Origin: a virus
Length of the DNA: 27,901 bases
Direction: 5' to 3' (one strand)
Virus record (IMG/VR): IMGVR_UViG_3300021598_000241
Span: 3,861-31,761 of that record
The notes below the pieces were generated by a model, which was not told the DNA's origin, ran no database searches, and was given only the letters and a program-made list of their open reading frames with translations. Position numbers and translations under genes: made by a program. Positions 1 through 6,809 of this stretch are shown here, piece after piece. Each line of letters opens with the position of its first letter. The first letter of the stretch is position 1.

Positions 1-309
1 ACCGCTTTGTACACGAAATAACTGCGTGTCACTGCCGGCACTCGATCCAGTACCGTTGTTATATAATTGTATGACATCTGAGGTAGTTCCGTAGATAGCA
101 TCTAGCTGAATAACTGCTGTGGGACTGATTGCCAATGGTTCGCCAAATGCTGATACCTGTCCTGCAATACTAGGACCGGACAATGACGCAGCGACTCGCA
201 ACAATGGTTTACCAGCAAGGTTATACTCCATGGCCTTGTGAATGTTTAGGAGATTGCTCTCCTGCGGATGCTCGTAGTTTGTGGTATTGCTTTGATTGCG
301 TTCAGCCAT
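1..309 (-). CDS. Virion-associated protein, N-terminal part (cut by window edge)
   Basis: The reading frame starts at an ATG (309-307) and stays open to the window edge, giving 103 residues of a longer protein. It opens MAERNQSNTTNYEHPQES and contains NLLNIHKAMEYN, FGEPLAISPTAVIQLDAIYG. From memory, this 'NLLNIHKAMEYN ... GE ... PVIQLDGIYG' pattern is the N-terminus of a long structural protein widespread in marine and freshwater myoviruses; its exact place in the virion is not known to me. It lies 3 bp downstream of the GLEYA-like gene and in the same orientation, so both are probably co-transcribed as late genes. No strong Shine-Dalgarno is visible (only GGAC). Confidence 0.75.
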   Translation of the reverse strand, partial: MAERNQSNTTNYEHPQESNLLNIHKAMEYNLAGKPLLRVAASLSGPSIAGQVSAFGEPLAISPTAVIQLDAIYGTTSDVIQLYNNGTGSSAGSDTQLFRVQSG

Positions 310-312
310 TGA

Positions 313-936
313 TTAATGTCCGTTGGTAGCCGAGTTATGAAATATTCTACCCGTCCATGTTGATGTTTTAGTAATAGTAGGTGTAGAATAACTTACAATC
401 ATAGTGCCTGGGCCAGTATTATTACCAAACATAATTCTAATTGGGTAGTAAACATTTTGTATTAAACTAATAGTACCGCTTTGTTCAGTAGTACCATGTA
501 GGCCACCGTTTTGTACAACTGCGTTAGTATGAGTGTACCCTGAGATAGCATCTGGACCTATCCACATGTAACTGGCATCGTCTGTATTGGTGAAAAAGGT
601 ATATGTTTCTGTTGTTGGGGCAAGGAAATATCCTAGCAACATAATAGAATTGTATTGAGGCTGCGAAGTGATATTCAATGATACTATAGTGCCTTGTGTT
701 TCAGTCACAGGAGCAACTACAGGATTGTCGAAGAATGTTAGATCATCGTTAGTGGGGGTAAAGTCAAGCCCAAAATAACCGTTAGCATTATTAGTGCCAA
801 CTCTGTTATAAAAGTAAATGTCTGGAGTAAATGTAATACCTGCAACGTTAATCCAGGGACGTCCCTGGATTAATCCTCCAACGTTAGGATTGTCAACTAT
901 TGAATTGCCTGAATACTTTGTGGGAAGATTGTCTAT
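313..936 (-). CDS. GLEYA/PA14-like putative carbohydrate-binding virion protein, non-standard start (ATA) or frameshift product
   Basis: The frame is open from 975 down to the stop at 313-315 but has no ATG, GTG or TTG until a GTG at 708, which would cut the protein in half. An ATA codon at 936-934 lies 7 nt after a perfect AGGAG, so I take ATA as the start (207 aa). The C-terminal half (about residues 95-200) has the pattern of GLEYA/PA14 sugar-binding beta-sandwiches: GYFLAPTTETYTFFTNTDDA, then YMWIGPDA, then YYPIRIMFGNN and a final beta strand. Such domains bind glycans, so a tail-fibre or adhesin role is likely but inferred. The same frame is also reached by a +1 shift at GAG TTT TAA at the end of the upstream gene, so a fusion product is the alternative. 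Confidence 0.6.
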   Translation of the reverse strand: MDNLPTKYSGNSIVDNPNVGGLIQGRPWINVAGITFTPDIYFYNRVGTNNANGYFGLDFTPTNDDLTFFDNPVVAPVTETQGTIVSLNITSQPQYNSIMLLGYFLAPTTETYTFFTNTDDASYMWIGPDAISGYTHTNAVVQNGGLHGTTEQSGTISLIQNVYYPIRIMFGNNTGPGTMIVSYSTPTITKTSTWTGRIFHNSATNGH

Positions 937-937
937 T

Positions 938-1237
938 TTAAAACTCCTGTTGATTAGGATACATGCTTGGATCTTTTACTCTTAGATCTGCAGGATGTTT
1001 AGGACCGTTAACTCCTCCACCAGCGTCTACTGTCACAGCATCAACATCTGTAATTTTTTCATTAGGAGAGTTTGTCCATCCGTCTGTGTCATTTTGTGTA
1101 AGATCTACAATATGTTTAAATCGTCGGATTTCGTCAGCATTGCCTTGTATTTCTACGCTGGCTTCAATTGGTTTACTAACAGCATCGATACCATCAATGA
1201 TGTCTAGAATGTTTCTAATTATTTCAGTTGCTCTCAT
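938..1237 (-). CDS. Conserved hypothetical phage protein, 99 aa
   Basis: I chose the ATG at 1237 (MRATEIIRNILDIIDGID) because the longer frame from 1300 adds only low-complexity residues. The N-terminal half is helical; the C-terminal half is acidic, then has DAGGGVNGPKHPADLRVKDP, a pattern I associate with T4-like aquatic phages but cannot name. It ends in AGGAG TTT TAA, which serves either as ribosome-binding site for the next gene's ATA start or as a +1 frameshift site. A late-promoter-like GATAAATA on the minus strand (1289-1282) lies about 45 bp upstream of the start. It is divergent from the aminolevulinate synthase gene. Function unknown. Confidence 0.7.
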   Translation of the reverse strand: MRATEIIRNILDIIDGIDAVSKPIEASVEIQGNADEIRRFKHIVDLTQNDTDGWTNSPNEKITDVDAVTVDAGGGVNGPKHPADLRVKDPSMYPNQQEF

Positions 1238-1281
1238 AATGTTGGTATTCCGTGTAGTGTCATGATATTTCCTAGTATTGA

Positions 1282-1289
1282 TATTTATC
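1282..1289 (-). promoter_or_regulatory. Late-type promoter-like motif GATAAATA
   Basis: Reads GATAAATA on the minus strand, close to the T4/cyanophage late -10 element (NATAAATA). It lies upstream of the 99-aa gene and the virion-type genes after it. There is no TTGACA at -35 distance. Assignment is by pattern only. Confidence 0.45.
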
Positions 1290-1297
1290 GTTAAATA
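1290..1297 (+). promoter_or_regulatory. Late-type promoter-like motif GTTAAATA
   Basis: GTTAAATA ends 5 nt before the ATG of the aminolevulinate synthase gene, and no TTGACA -35 is present. The same TTAAATA-then-ATG arrangement occurs at 6015-6022 and 17886-17893. If it is a -10 element, the transcript would begin at or next to the start codon. Confidence 0.4.
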
Positions 1298-1302
1298 CAA
1301 AC

Positions 1303-2496
1303 ATGATAAACAAAACTCCTTTTGAACTAAAGATACAGGATCTAAAAGATTCTGGCAAATATCGTGTATTCAACGATATTTTGCGAGAGCGCGGCAAGTT
1401 TCCCAAAGCAATTTGGTATGGAAAGTACAGCATAAAAGAAATTGTAAACTGGTGCTCAAACGATTACTTAGGTATGGGGCAGCATAAAATAGTTATTGAT
1501 GCTATGCATACTGCTCTAGATCAAACAGGCGCTGGCAGTGGAGGTACACGCAACATAGGCGGTACCAGTCACTATCACGTTGCCCTAGAACTTGAGCTCG
1601 CTAGCCTACACAAAAAGGAACGAGCTCTACTATATACGTCCGCCTATGTTGCAAATGAATGGACGTTGGTTGCTCTTAAACAGATCATTCCTGACATTGT
1701 GTTTCTAAGTGATAGTAAGAACCACGCAAGCCTCATACAAGGAATTAGACACAGTGGTGCTGACAAGGTGGTTTGGCAGCACAATGATTTGAGCGACTTG
1801 GAGCAGAAGCTAAAGAACGTGAAAGGCACGCCCTGCGTGGTTTTTGAGTCCGTGTATAGCATGGATGGTGACGTTTCGCCTATGCTTGACATTTGCAACC
1901 TTTGTGATCGTTACGGTGCAATGACATATATCGATGAAGTACATGCAGTAGGACTCTACGGAGAACATGGCGGTGGCAAGCTAGAACAACTGGGCTTGCA
2001 AGATAGAGTAGACATAGTCAACGGTACTCTAGGCAAAGCGTTTGGAGTCCAAGGTGGCTATATTGCTGCCGATAGTGTAGTCATTGATGCTGTAAGATCT
2101 GTAGCCAGCGGATTTATCTTTACAACAAGTATGAGCCCTGTTACCTGTGCTGGAGCACTAGCCAGTGTCAAGTATCTAAAAGACCATCACGAACTTAGAG
2201 AACAACATCAAAGTGTTAAGTCCCAATTGATGTATTTGCTGAACAAAGCTAATATACCTATTCACCATGATGCATGTAGTCACATAGTACCTGTAATGGT
2301 ACGCGATGCTAAAAAATGTAAAGCTATGAGTGATAGATTGTTAAACGAGTATGGTATCTACATACAACCTATTAACTATCCAACAGTTGATGTAGGTCAG
2401 GAACGACTACGTATTGCCCCTACACCATTGCATACAGATGCAATGCTGTATGATTTAGTAAAAGCTCTTAAAGAGGTATTTGATGAACATTCGTAA
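1303..2496 (+). CDS. hemA: 5-aminolevulinate synthase (ALAS)
   Basis: Condenses glycine with succinyl-CoA to 5-aminolevulinate, CO2 and CoA: the committed, PLP-dependent first step of heme synthesis in the C4 (Shemin) route, in the cytosol. At 397 aa it is close to alphaproteobacterial enzymes and appears complete. Visible family motifs are R21 near the N-terminus, CSNDYLGM (51-58), [17 protein letters not shown] (76-92), [22 protein letters not shown] (182-190), [10 protein letters not shown] with the PLP-ring aspartate D211, the PLP lysine K245 in [13 protein letters not shown], and IQPINYPTV near the end. The TLGKAFG and YPTV motifs favour ALAS over the related KBL/BioF enzymes. It has no clear ribosome-binding site; TTAAATA lies just before the ATG. 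It overlaps the following membrane-protein gene by 14 bp, so the two form an operon. It sits among virion-type genes on the opposite strand and probably came from a host as an auxiliary metabolic gene. Confidence 0.95.
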   Translation: MINKTPFELKIQDLKDSGKYRVFNDILRERGKFPKAIWYGKYSIKEIVNWCSNDYLGMGQHKIVIDAMHTALDQTGAGSGGTRNIGGTSHYHVALELELASLHKKERALLYTSAYVANEWTLVALKQIIPDIVFLSDSKNHASLIQGIRHSGADKVVWQHNDLSDLEQKLKNVKGTPCVVFESVYSMDGDVSPMLDICNLCDRYGAMTYIDEVHAVGLYGEHGGGKLEQLGLQDRVDIVNGTLGKAFGVQGGYIAADSVVIDAVRSVASGFIFTTSMSPVTCAGALASVKYLKDHHELREQHQSVKSQLMYLLNKANIPIHHDACSHIVPVMVRDAKKCKAMSDRLLNEYGIYIQPINYPTVDVGQERLRIAPTPLHTDAMLYDLVKALKEVFDEHS

Positions 2497-2899
2497 ACTA
2501 TTCTGGAACATACTAGGCTTTATTAGTCTAGGACTTGCATACGTAGGAGTTGTTACTCCAGGCATGCCCTATTCAATCTTTGTAGTGTTTGCCGCATATT
2601 GCTTTAGCAAGGGCAGTGAACGTATGCATCGTTGGATCTACAATCACAAACTGTTTGGACCGTTCCTAACCAATTGGGGGCAGAAGCGTGTGTTCCCAAC
2701 TAAGATGAAATTCTTTATGTTAGCTATGATGAGTTCTAGTTTAGTCATCATGTACTTCACTGGAGTGAAGCCTATAGGTATCTTAAGTACCGCATGCTTT
2801 ATGGCACTGGTTGCTGTATGGGCTTGGAGGTTTCCAGGTAGTGTTGAAGAACACCAGCGCCGTGTAGACACTGGTGCTCGTATAGGCTGGTTTAAGTAG
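2483..2899 (+). CDS. DUF454/YbaN-family inner membrane protein
   Basis: 138 aa. I chose the ATG at 2483, which has GAGG about 8 nt upstream; a TTG directly before it is the alternative. The pattern [20 protein letters not shown] then [19 protein letters not shown], then [12 protein letters not shown], is that of the DUF454 (YbaN) family of small bacterial inner-membrane proteins. Three or four membrane segments are visible: residues about 8-25, 30-43, 72-90 and 95-112. The biochemical role of the family is not known to me. It starts inside the aminolevulinate synthase gene, so translation of the two is coupled; this suggests acquisition as a unit and possibly a link to heme metabolism, which is inference. 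Its 3' end overlaps the convergent HNH gene by 8 bp. Confidence 0.85.
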   Translation: MNIRKLFWNILGFISLGLAYVGVVTPGMPYSIFVVFAAYCFSKGSERMHRWIYNHKLFGPFLTNWGQKRVFPTKMKFFMLAMMSSSLVIMYFTGVKPIGILSTACFMALVAVWAWRFPGSVEEHQRRVDTGARIGWFK

Positions 2900-3422
2900 C
2901 AGACATTTCCAAATCAAGCCACTGGTACCAGCTAGGGTGCTTGACATCAAATCCCATCTGTTTGCGCTTACGCACAAGTTCATAGTATCCAGGCTTGTAA
3001 GGCTTGTACTCAGGACGCATGCTCATGCTGTTACCTTTCCTTGCATTACAAGGACCGCATGCTGTTACAATGTTTTCCCAATTGGTCTTACCACCCTTAC
3101 TGATTGGTAATACATGATCCATTGTACCTGTGTTAGATGTAACACTGTCTTTGCAATAGAGGCAATGATACTGATCTCGTAAGAATAGATTTCCTTTTGA
3201 AAACCGTGGCTCTCTTGTGCGTCTTAGATAATCTTTAAGCATGATAACCGCAGGCACACGAGTCTCCCATGAAGCACTATGCACCACCCAGTCATCGTAC
3301 CATTCAAGCACATTGCACTTGTCTAGGTACATATAGGTGATTGCTTCTTTCCATTGGACAGCACTCAGGGGCAGATAGCTCACTGGCTGTCCGTCTGCGT
3401 TGATTACTAGTGTGTCGCTCAC
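2892..3422 (-). CDS. HNH endonuclease
   Basis: 176 aa with a textbook HNH (McrA-like) domain at about residues 78-130: the zinc pair CLYC (C87, C90), the catalytic DH (D102-H103) in GTMDHVLPISKGG, N117 in WENIVTAC, and the second zinc pair CGPC (C122, C125) followed by NARKG. Such proteins cut or nick DNA in a metal-dependent way. The N-terminal 75 residues (NADGQPVSYLPLSAVQWKEA) match a wider group of free-standing HNH proteins common in phages and bacteria. It may be a homing-type or recombination/packaging nuclease; the sequence does not decide. Convergent with the DUF454-type gene. Confidence 0.9.
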   Translation of the reverse strand: MSDTLVINADGQPVSYLPLSAVQWKEAITYMYLDKCNVLEWYDDWVVHSASWETRVPAVIMLKDYLRRTREPRFSKGNLFLRDQYHCLYCKDSVTSNTGTMDHVLPISKGGKTNWENIVTACGPCNARKGNSMSMRPEYKPYKPGYYELVRKRKQMGFDVKHPSWYQWLDLEMSAT

Positions 3423-3448
3423 TTTGTACTTCCTTCGTTTGATTTGGA

Positions 3449-4000
3449 TTAGATGTATCGATTAAACATTTGTTTGCTGGAGAGGTCAACGGCTCTTTCC
3501 CATTGTCTTTCTCCATCATATGTGAATATTATATCTTCATTTGACTTGCATGTCAACCAGCTATTTTCAGGAAGGTAGGGCGCTTGCCCTTTCAATTCCA
3601 TTTCTAGTTGTCCAGGTTGCCAAGCACATATGCCTCCCATCATGCGCCAATACGTGGGCTGATGTCCGTGTGATAACTTTTCTAGCATAAACTCGTCGCT
3701 AGAAATACGCAAGCCTTTACAGATATCTACAGTATTTGACGAAGACCAATCATCAGTGTGCAACATTAGTAGTGCCTTTTCATTAACTGGGCCACCTGCT
3801 CTAATGTAATCTTTGGTTAATGGATATCCAATTCCTCTTGTTTCTGCTAGGTCACTCATAGTGAATCTAGTCGGCTTATTGATCATGAGACCAGTAACCC
3901 CTTGCGGCGAGTCAGAGTATATGAATATTACGCTTTTATGAAAAATACTGCTCACTGGCAGTTTTGGGTGTGCTATGAGCAGTTTCCCTACCCGGCTCAT
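3449..4000 (-). CDS. YqgE/AlgH-family (UPF0301) protein
   Basis: 183 aa from the ATG at 4000 (MSRVGKLLIAHPKLP); a TTG six codons earlier is less likely. The family pattern is clear: GKLLIAHP, SVIFIYSDSPQGVTGLMINK, GGPVNEKALLMLHTDDW, and the hallmark W..M.GICAWQPGQLEMEL. In bacteria the family is linked by name to alginate regulation (AlgH), but its molecular activity is not settled. Finding it inside a phage late-gene block is unusual. Its start lies 2 bp past the stop of the cell-wall hydrolase gene, so it is co-transcribed with it. A host-derived regulatory or structural role is possible. Confidence 0.88.
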   Translation of the reverse strand: MSRVGKLLIAHPKLPVSSIFHKSVIFIYSDSPQGVTGLMINKPTRFTMSDLAETRGIGYPLTKDYIRAGGPVNEKALLMLHTDDWSSSNTVDICKGLRISSDEFMLEKLSHGHQPTYWRMMGGICAWQPGQLEMELKGQAPYLPENSWLTCKSNEDIIFTYDGERQWERAVDLSSKQMFNRYI

Positions 4001-4001
4001 G

Positions 4002-5423
4002 TTAGGTAACGGTTCCAAAAACGGTTCCGCCGATGACTTTGCCTCCCTGGGCTAGCATCTTATCTCTAAAGCCAATGTTGGTTCCAACACCGTACGCTGC
4101 TGAACTTGCGGCAGTAAAGTTTAGCCATTGTTTGTTAGCAGATGGCAGATGATCAGTAAGTGCTTTTGAAATTCTAGCTAACTCGTTTGGTGCCAGTCCG
4201 CCTCTAGCAAAACTGCCTTCGGGTCCAGTCCATTTTCCATTTATTTTCTTACCTGTAACTGGCTGGAACTGTCCTTTCTGATGCACCACAGCATAAACAT
4301 CATCTGGGAATTGCGGAGATCTAACTCTGTTTAGTATCACTGCTGCCACCTGCGCAATTTCCTGCGGATTAGAAGTTGATTCAGCAAGCGTTACCCTAGC
4401 CAATAGCACAAACTCATCAGGGGTTAGGGCTCTGCCTAAGAAATTACTTGCAATCTTCATTGTTTCTTTTATGCCTTCTTCACTGGTTAACTTTGCAACT
4501 TCTTCTGGGTCCATACCTGACGTGCGAGGTTGATTCTCAGTTGGTGTAGGAGTTTTTACTTTTGCAATCTTTGTACCAACACCTGCTAAAGTTTCTAGTT
4601 CTTTGGTTGATACAGACAAGGCTGAGCTACTAATCTCATAATCTTTCTTGAATGCTGCAACTGCTCTAGTAGTTCTAGGACCGTACTTACCGTCAATGCC
4701 TGTATCACCTACAGAGTAACCTATCTTCTCAAGTTTTCTTTGTAGGTCTCTCACAGCGTTCATGTAGGTTTCTTCACGTGGATAAGGCGGACCAGCTTTA
4801 AGTCCGTCTACTACTTCAGCAGTTTGCCCAGTACTGTCTGCGTCAGCACTACCAGTCTTACTAGATGCTCCAGCACTACCTGCTTGATACAGTTTTTTAT
4901 ATCCGCCAAACGGATGTAGGCCATCACCATTACCGCTGTGCATGTTTGGATCAAATTGTTCTAGGGGTCCTAAAAATTTAGCACCATTTGCCCTTGCAGC
5001 TTGCTCTAACTGATCATTTAATCCTGTTGGATCAACTCTATACCTAACTTTTTTAGTCCATGAAGTTCCTGGGAACCACGTAGACTTTTTAGATGGTGCA
5101 CCAACAACAGCTACTTTAGCACCAGCTGCAACTAATGCTCTAACTTGTTGTGCTGGATAGGTTCCTAATCTGCTTGGAATTTCTCCACCGTCCTCTAATT
5201 CAAATCTTGCGCTATTTCCTGCGCCAGTACTTAATATAACTGTAGCGCCTTTGGCTTTTCCTGTTTGTATAAAACTGTTTACTCTATTAAGAACTTCTTG
5301 CGCACTAATTCCACCTTGTGCATACGGACCAGCACCGCCTATACCAACAGCAATACTATCCCCAATAACAACTACGTTACCCTGTTCCGTTTCTATTAGT
5401 TTTTTAATTTCATAAAATCTCAT
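4002..5423 (-). CDS. SGNH hydrolase / peptidoglycan-binding / SleB-type cell-wall hydrolase fusion
   Basis: 473 aa with three parts. Residues about 14-180 look like an SGNH (GDSL-type) esterase: GDSIAVGIGG with the nucleophile S23, a Gly block GAGNSA, and DGLHP with the D167/H170 pair. Residues about 220-285 look like a PG_binding_1 domain (AVRDLQRKLEKIGY, then GIDGKYGPRTTRAVAAFKKD). Residues about 335-470 look like the Hydrolase_2/SleB amidase or transglycosylase fold (LARVTLAEST with E348, VAAVILNRVRSPQFPDD, GQFQPV). A low-complexity Ser/Gly/Ala linker (181-205) and a Pro/Thr linker (288-305) separate them. It probably deacylates and cuts surface glycans or peptidoglycan during entry or lysis. 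No signal peptide is visible, so a virion-borne enzyme is more likely than a secreted lysin. GGAG lies 5 nt before the ATG. Confidence 0.88.
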   Translation of the reverse strand: MRFYEIKKLIETEQGNVVVIGDSIAVGIGGAGPYAQGGISAQEVLNRVNSFIQTGKAKGATVILSTGAGNSARFELEDGGEIPSRLGTYPAQQVRALVAAGAKVAVVGAPSKKSTWFPGTSWTKKVRYRVDPTGLNDQLEQAARANGAKFLGPLEQFDPNMHSGNGDGLHPFGGYKKLYQAGSAGASSKTGSADADSTGQTAEVVDGLKAGPPYPREETYMNAVRDLQRKLEKIGYSVGDTGIDGKYGPRTTRAVAAFKKDYEISSSALSVSTKELETLAGVGTKIAKVKTPTPTENQPRTSGMDPEEVAKLTSEEGIKETMKIASNFLGRALTPDEFVLLARVTLAESTSNPQEIAQVAAVILNRVRSPQFPDDVYAVVHQKGQFQPVTGKKINGKWTGPEGSFARGGLAPNELARISKALTDHLPSANKQWLNFTAASSAAYGVGTNIGFRDKMLAQGGKVIGGTVFGTVT

Positions 5424-5424
5424 C

Positions 5425-5673
5425 TTAACTCCAATCAGGCAATTTGCCGCCGTATTTTTGACCTTTTAATTTTTTCCCGCCTACTTTAACTCGTGACTTA
5501 GGTGACTTACCTAGCTTATGACTCTTGTTGCCTTCTCGGCGTCTAAGACCTTGACTCTTGCAACTTGCAAGCGCACTTGCTCCTAGTTTTGAATTAGGAG
5601 TTGAGCTTTTGCAGAGCTTGGCTGTGGCCTTTGCTTCTGCTAATAATTGTGGGTCTAGGTCTTCAATGCGCAT
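5425..5673 (-). CDS. Small very basic protein, 82 aa
   Basis: Starts MRIEDLDPQLLAEAKATAKL and becomes strongly basic (LRRREGNKSHKLGKSPKSRV, GGKKLKGQKYGGKLP). I recall similar small lysine/glycine-rich ORFs near structural genes of aquatic T4-like phages, without known function. Nucleic-acid binding or a capsid-internal role would fit its charge. The stop is 1 bp from the ATG of the cell-wall hydrolase gene; its 3' end supplies the GGAG ribosome-binding site for that gene. Confidence 0.7.
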   Translation of the reverse strand: MRIEDLDPQLLAEAKATAKLCKSSTPNSKLGASALASCKSQGLRRREGNKSHKLGKSPKSRVKVGGKKLKGQKYGGKLPDWS

Positions 5674-5685
5674 GTAGTATTTAGC

Positions 5686-5901
5686 TTACCTATATTTGTC
5701 TGCTGGGTTTTCATAGTACTGTTCAGATTGCTCGCACAGTTTAAATGTTAGTACTTTCCTGGGTCCACGAGTGGTGTTTATTTCTAATTCTCCAGTCTTT
5801 TCATGAAACTCGATCTTAGTTATCTTTGCACGATCATTGTTTGGGCCAACTAGGATCTCTTGCCCTAATTCTAGATTAAGGTTAACGTGTTTCAGTGTCA
5901 T
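5686..5901 (-). CDS. Small conserved hypothetical protein, 71 aa
   Basis: MTLKHVNLNLELGQEILVGP, then a likely small beta-barrel (RAKITKIEFHEKTGELEINT, RGPRKVLTF) and a polar tail. I do not recognise the family. It has a good ribosome-binding site (AAGGAG, 6 nt before the ATG). It is the first gene of the minus-strand block and follows the AATAAATA late-type motif at 5947-5940. It is divergent from the 59-aa gene at 6027, with paired GGCCCCGCTGT repeats between them. Confidence 0.7.
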   Translation of the reverse strand: MTLKHVNLNLELGQEILVGPNNDRAKITKIEFHEKTGELEINTTRGPRKVLTFKLCEQSEQYYENPADKYR

Positions 5902-5939
5902 GGAATTCTCCTTTGCGAACAGCAGACTTGCTGTAGTGA

Positions 5940-5947
5940 TATTTATT
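5940..5947 (-). promoter_or_regulatory. Late-type promoter-like motif AATAAATA
   Basis: Reads AATAAATA on the minus strand, about 40 bp upstream of the 71-aa gene that opens the minus-strand virion/lysis block. It resembles the T4/cyanophage late -10 consensus. The following bases (ATATCACTAC) resemble those after the 1282-1289 motif (ATATCAATAC). Confidence 0.5.
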
Positions 5948-5954
5948 ATACACA

Positions 5955-5965
5955 GGCCCCGCTGT
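5955..5965 (+). repeat. GGCCCCGCTGT repeat, copy 1
   Basis: The 11-mer GGCCCCGCTGT, here within AGGCCCCGCTGTG, recurs exactly at 5989, 17797 and 17847. Each pair lies in a divergent intergenic region ahead of a TTAAATA motif and an ATG. Likely binding sites for a regulator or part of a promoter. Confidence 0.7.
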
Positions 5966-5988
5966 GTGGTCTAGCGATAACGAGCATA

Positions 5989-5999
5989 GGCCCCGCTGT
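5989..5999 (+). repeat. GGCCCCGCTGT repeat, copy 2
   Basis: Second copy, 34 bp from copy 1 and embedded in the same 13-mer AGGCCCCGCTGTG. It lies 27 bp before TTAAATA and 38 bp before the ATG of the 59-aa gene. Confidence 0.7.
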
Positions 6000-6014
6000 G
6001 CAGTCTGTACTAGG

Positions 6015-6022
6015 CTTAAATA
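6015..6022 (+). promoter_or_regulatory. Late-type promoter-like motif CTTAAATA
   Basis: CTTAAATA ends 4 nt before the ATG at 6027. It has the same layout as 1290-1297 and 17886-17893. No TTGACA lies at -35 distance. Confidence 0.4.
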
Positions 6023-6026
6023 CAAG

Positions 6027-6206
6027 ATGAGATACCAAATTCATCCCTGCGACGACGGAAGATTCTTCGTGCTAGACACTTGCACGGACTCAGTAATGTG
6101 TTATGTAGGATGTGAGCTGGTTGCCCAAAAGACCGCTAGGTTGTTGAACGCATCTTGTGAGGATTTGGACAGTTACTCGGGCCTCAATTCTACCAAACTT
6201 CATTGA
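6027..6206 (+). CDS. Small Cys-containing hypothetical protein, 59 aa
   Basis: MRYQIHPCDDGRFFVLDTCT then MCYVGCELVAQKTARLLNAS. A longer frame begins at 5964, but it would translate the GGCCCCGCTGT repeat, so I use the ATG at 6027. Four cysteines are present without a clear zinc-binding spacing. No ribosome-binding site is seen; the ATG directly follows TTAAATACAAG, so the mRNA may be leaderless. The TGA stop lies within the TTGACA -35 box of the next promoter. Function unknown. Confidence 0.55.
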   Translation: MRYQIHPCDDGRFFVLDTCTDSVMCYVGCELVAQKTARLLNASCEDLDSYSGLNSTKLH

Positions 6207-6231
6207 CACCTTACTCAAATCACAGTATACT
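6203..6231 (+). promoter_or_regulatory. Sigma-70 promoter (lipoprotein pair)
   Basis: TTGACA at 6203, 17-bp spacer, TATACT at 6226. It drives the entericidin-like gene and the 94-aa lipoprotein gene. The -35 box contains the TGA stop of the preceding gene. Confidence 0.85.
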
Positions 6232-6263
6232 ACAAACTCCTAAGGCAACTTTGAAAGGCACAT

Positions 6264-6386
6264 ATGAAACTCGTAATAACAATTCTTACAGCATTTGCAC
6301 TTACAGCTTGTGGCACCTTTGGTGGAGCAGTAAGCGGAGCTGGACAAGACCTGTCCAAAGCCGGTGAGTGGATCAGAAACCGATGA
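6264..6386 (+). CDS. Entericidin-like small lipoprotein, 40 aa
   Basis: This short frame encodes MKLVITILTAFALTACGTFG, a signal peptide with lipobox (LTAC, lipidated Cys16), followed by GAVSGAGQDLSKAGEWIRNR, a short amphipathic mature part. The C..T..G.V.G.G.D..K.G pattern matches the entericidin A/B family, envelope lipoproteins known from enterobacterial toxin/antidote pairs. GAAAGG provides the ribosome-binding site. It overlaps the next lipoprotein gene by ATGA. In a phage it could perturb the envelope at lysis or alter the surface early in infection; both are inference. Confidence 0.75.
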   Translation: MKLVITILTAFALTACGTFGGAVSGAGQDLSKAGEWIRNR

Positions 6387-6667
6387 ACAAGCTCGCTATC
6401 ATTGGTGCTCTAATGCTGTTATCTGGCTGTGCTTCTGCACCCCCAGAGTGGCTCAAGACAGACTCTTGTCGTTCTATTGGCTGTGGTAAGGACCTTACCT
6501 TCTATCCTAATGAGCGTGGTGGAGCCTCTAGACAAGCTCGTGATTGGCATGGATTTGAATGGGGTAAAACTTCTAGCGCCTGTCGCCAAAACGATCCAAA
6601 ATGTCAAGCCCTGCGTGAAAAAGAAATTGAGCAAAAGCAAACTCCGTGGCATTGGAACAACAGATAA
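6383..6667 (+). CDS. Small lipoprotein, 94 aa
   Basis: Signal peptide MNKLAIIGALMLLSGCASAP with a lipobox LSGC (Cys16), then a polar mature domain with Cys pairs (SCRSIGCGKD, SACRQNDPKCQAL) and a basic C-terminus. I prefer the ATG at 6383, overlapping the preceding stop as ATGA, over the upstream GTG because the signal peptide then starts correctly. Translationally coupled to the entericidin-like gene. Function unknown; export and lipidation are well supported. Confidence 0.8.
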   Translation: MNKLAIIGALMLLSGCASAPPEWLKTDSCRSIGCGKDLTFYPNERGGASRQARDWHGFEWGKTSSACRQNDPKCQALREKEIEQKQTPWHWNNR

Positions 6668-6748
6668 GTCTTTTCAACAATCCAAAATTATAGCACCTTT
6701 CAAACCTAAAAGCAACCAAAATTTGGTAAACCTTTGGTAAGAAAGAGG

Positions 6749-6777
6749 TTGACTGCAACCCCTGTTGAGCATATAAT
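6749..6777 (+). promoter_or_regulatory. Sigma-70 promoter
   Basis: TTGACT at 6749, 17-bp spacer, TATAAT at 6772. The expected start lies at an ATG (6784) of a short out-of-frame ORF; the real gene starts at 6810 with AGAGGG. Confidence 0.85.
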
Positions 6778-6809
6778 AATAATATGTTCAACGCAAGAGG
6801 GTTTCAAAA

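Noticed and set aside
963-1265. Plus-strand ORFs of 100 and 70 aa opposite the 99-aa gene
   Set aside because: They are shadows of the minus-strand gene, with no ribosome-binding site and Ser/Thr-rich low-complexity translation.
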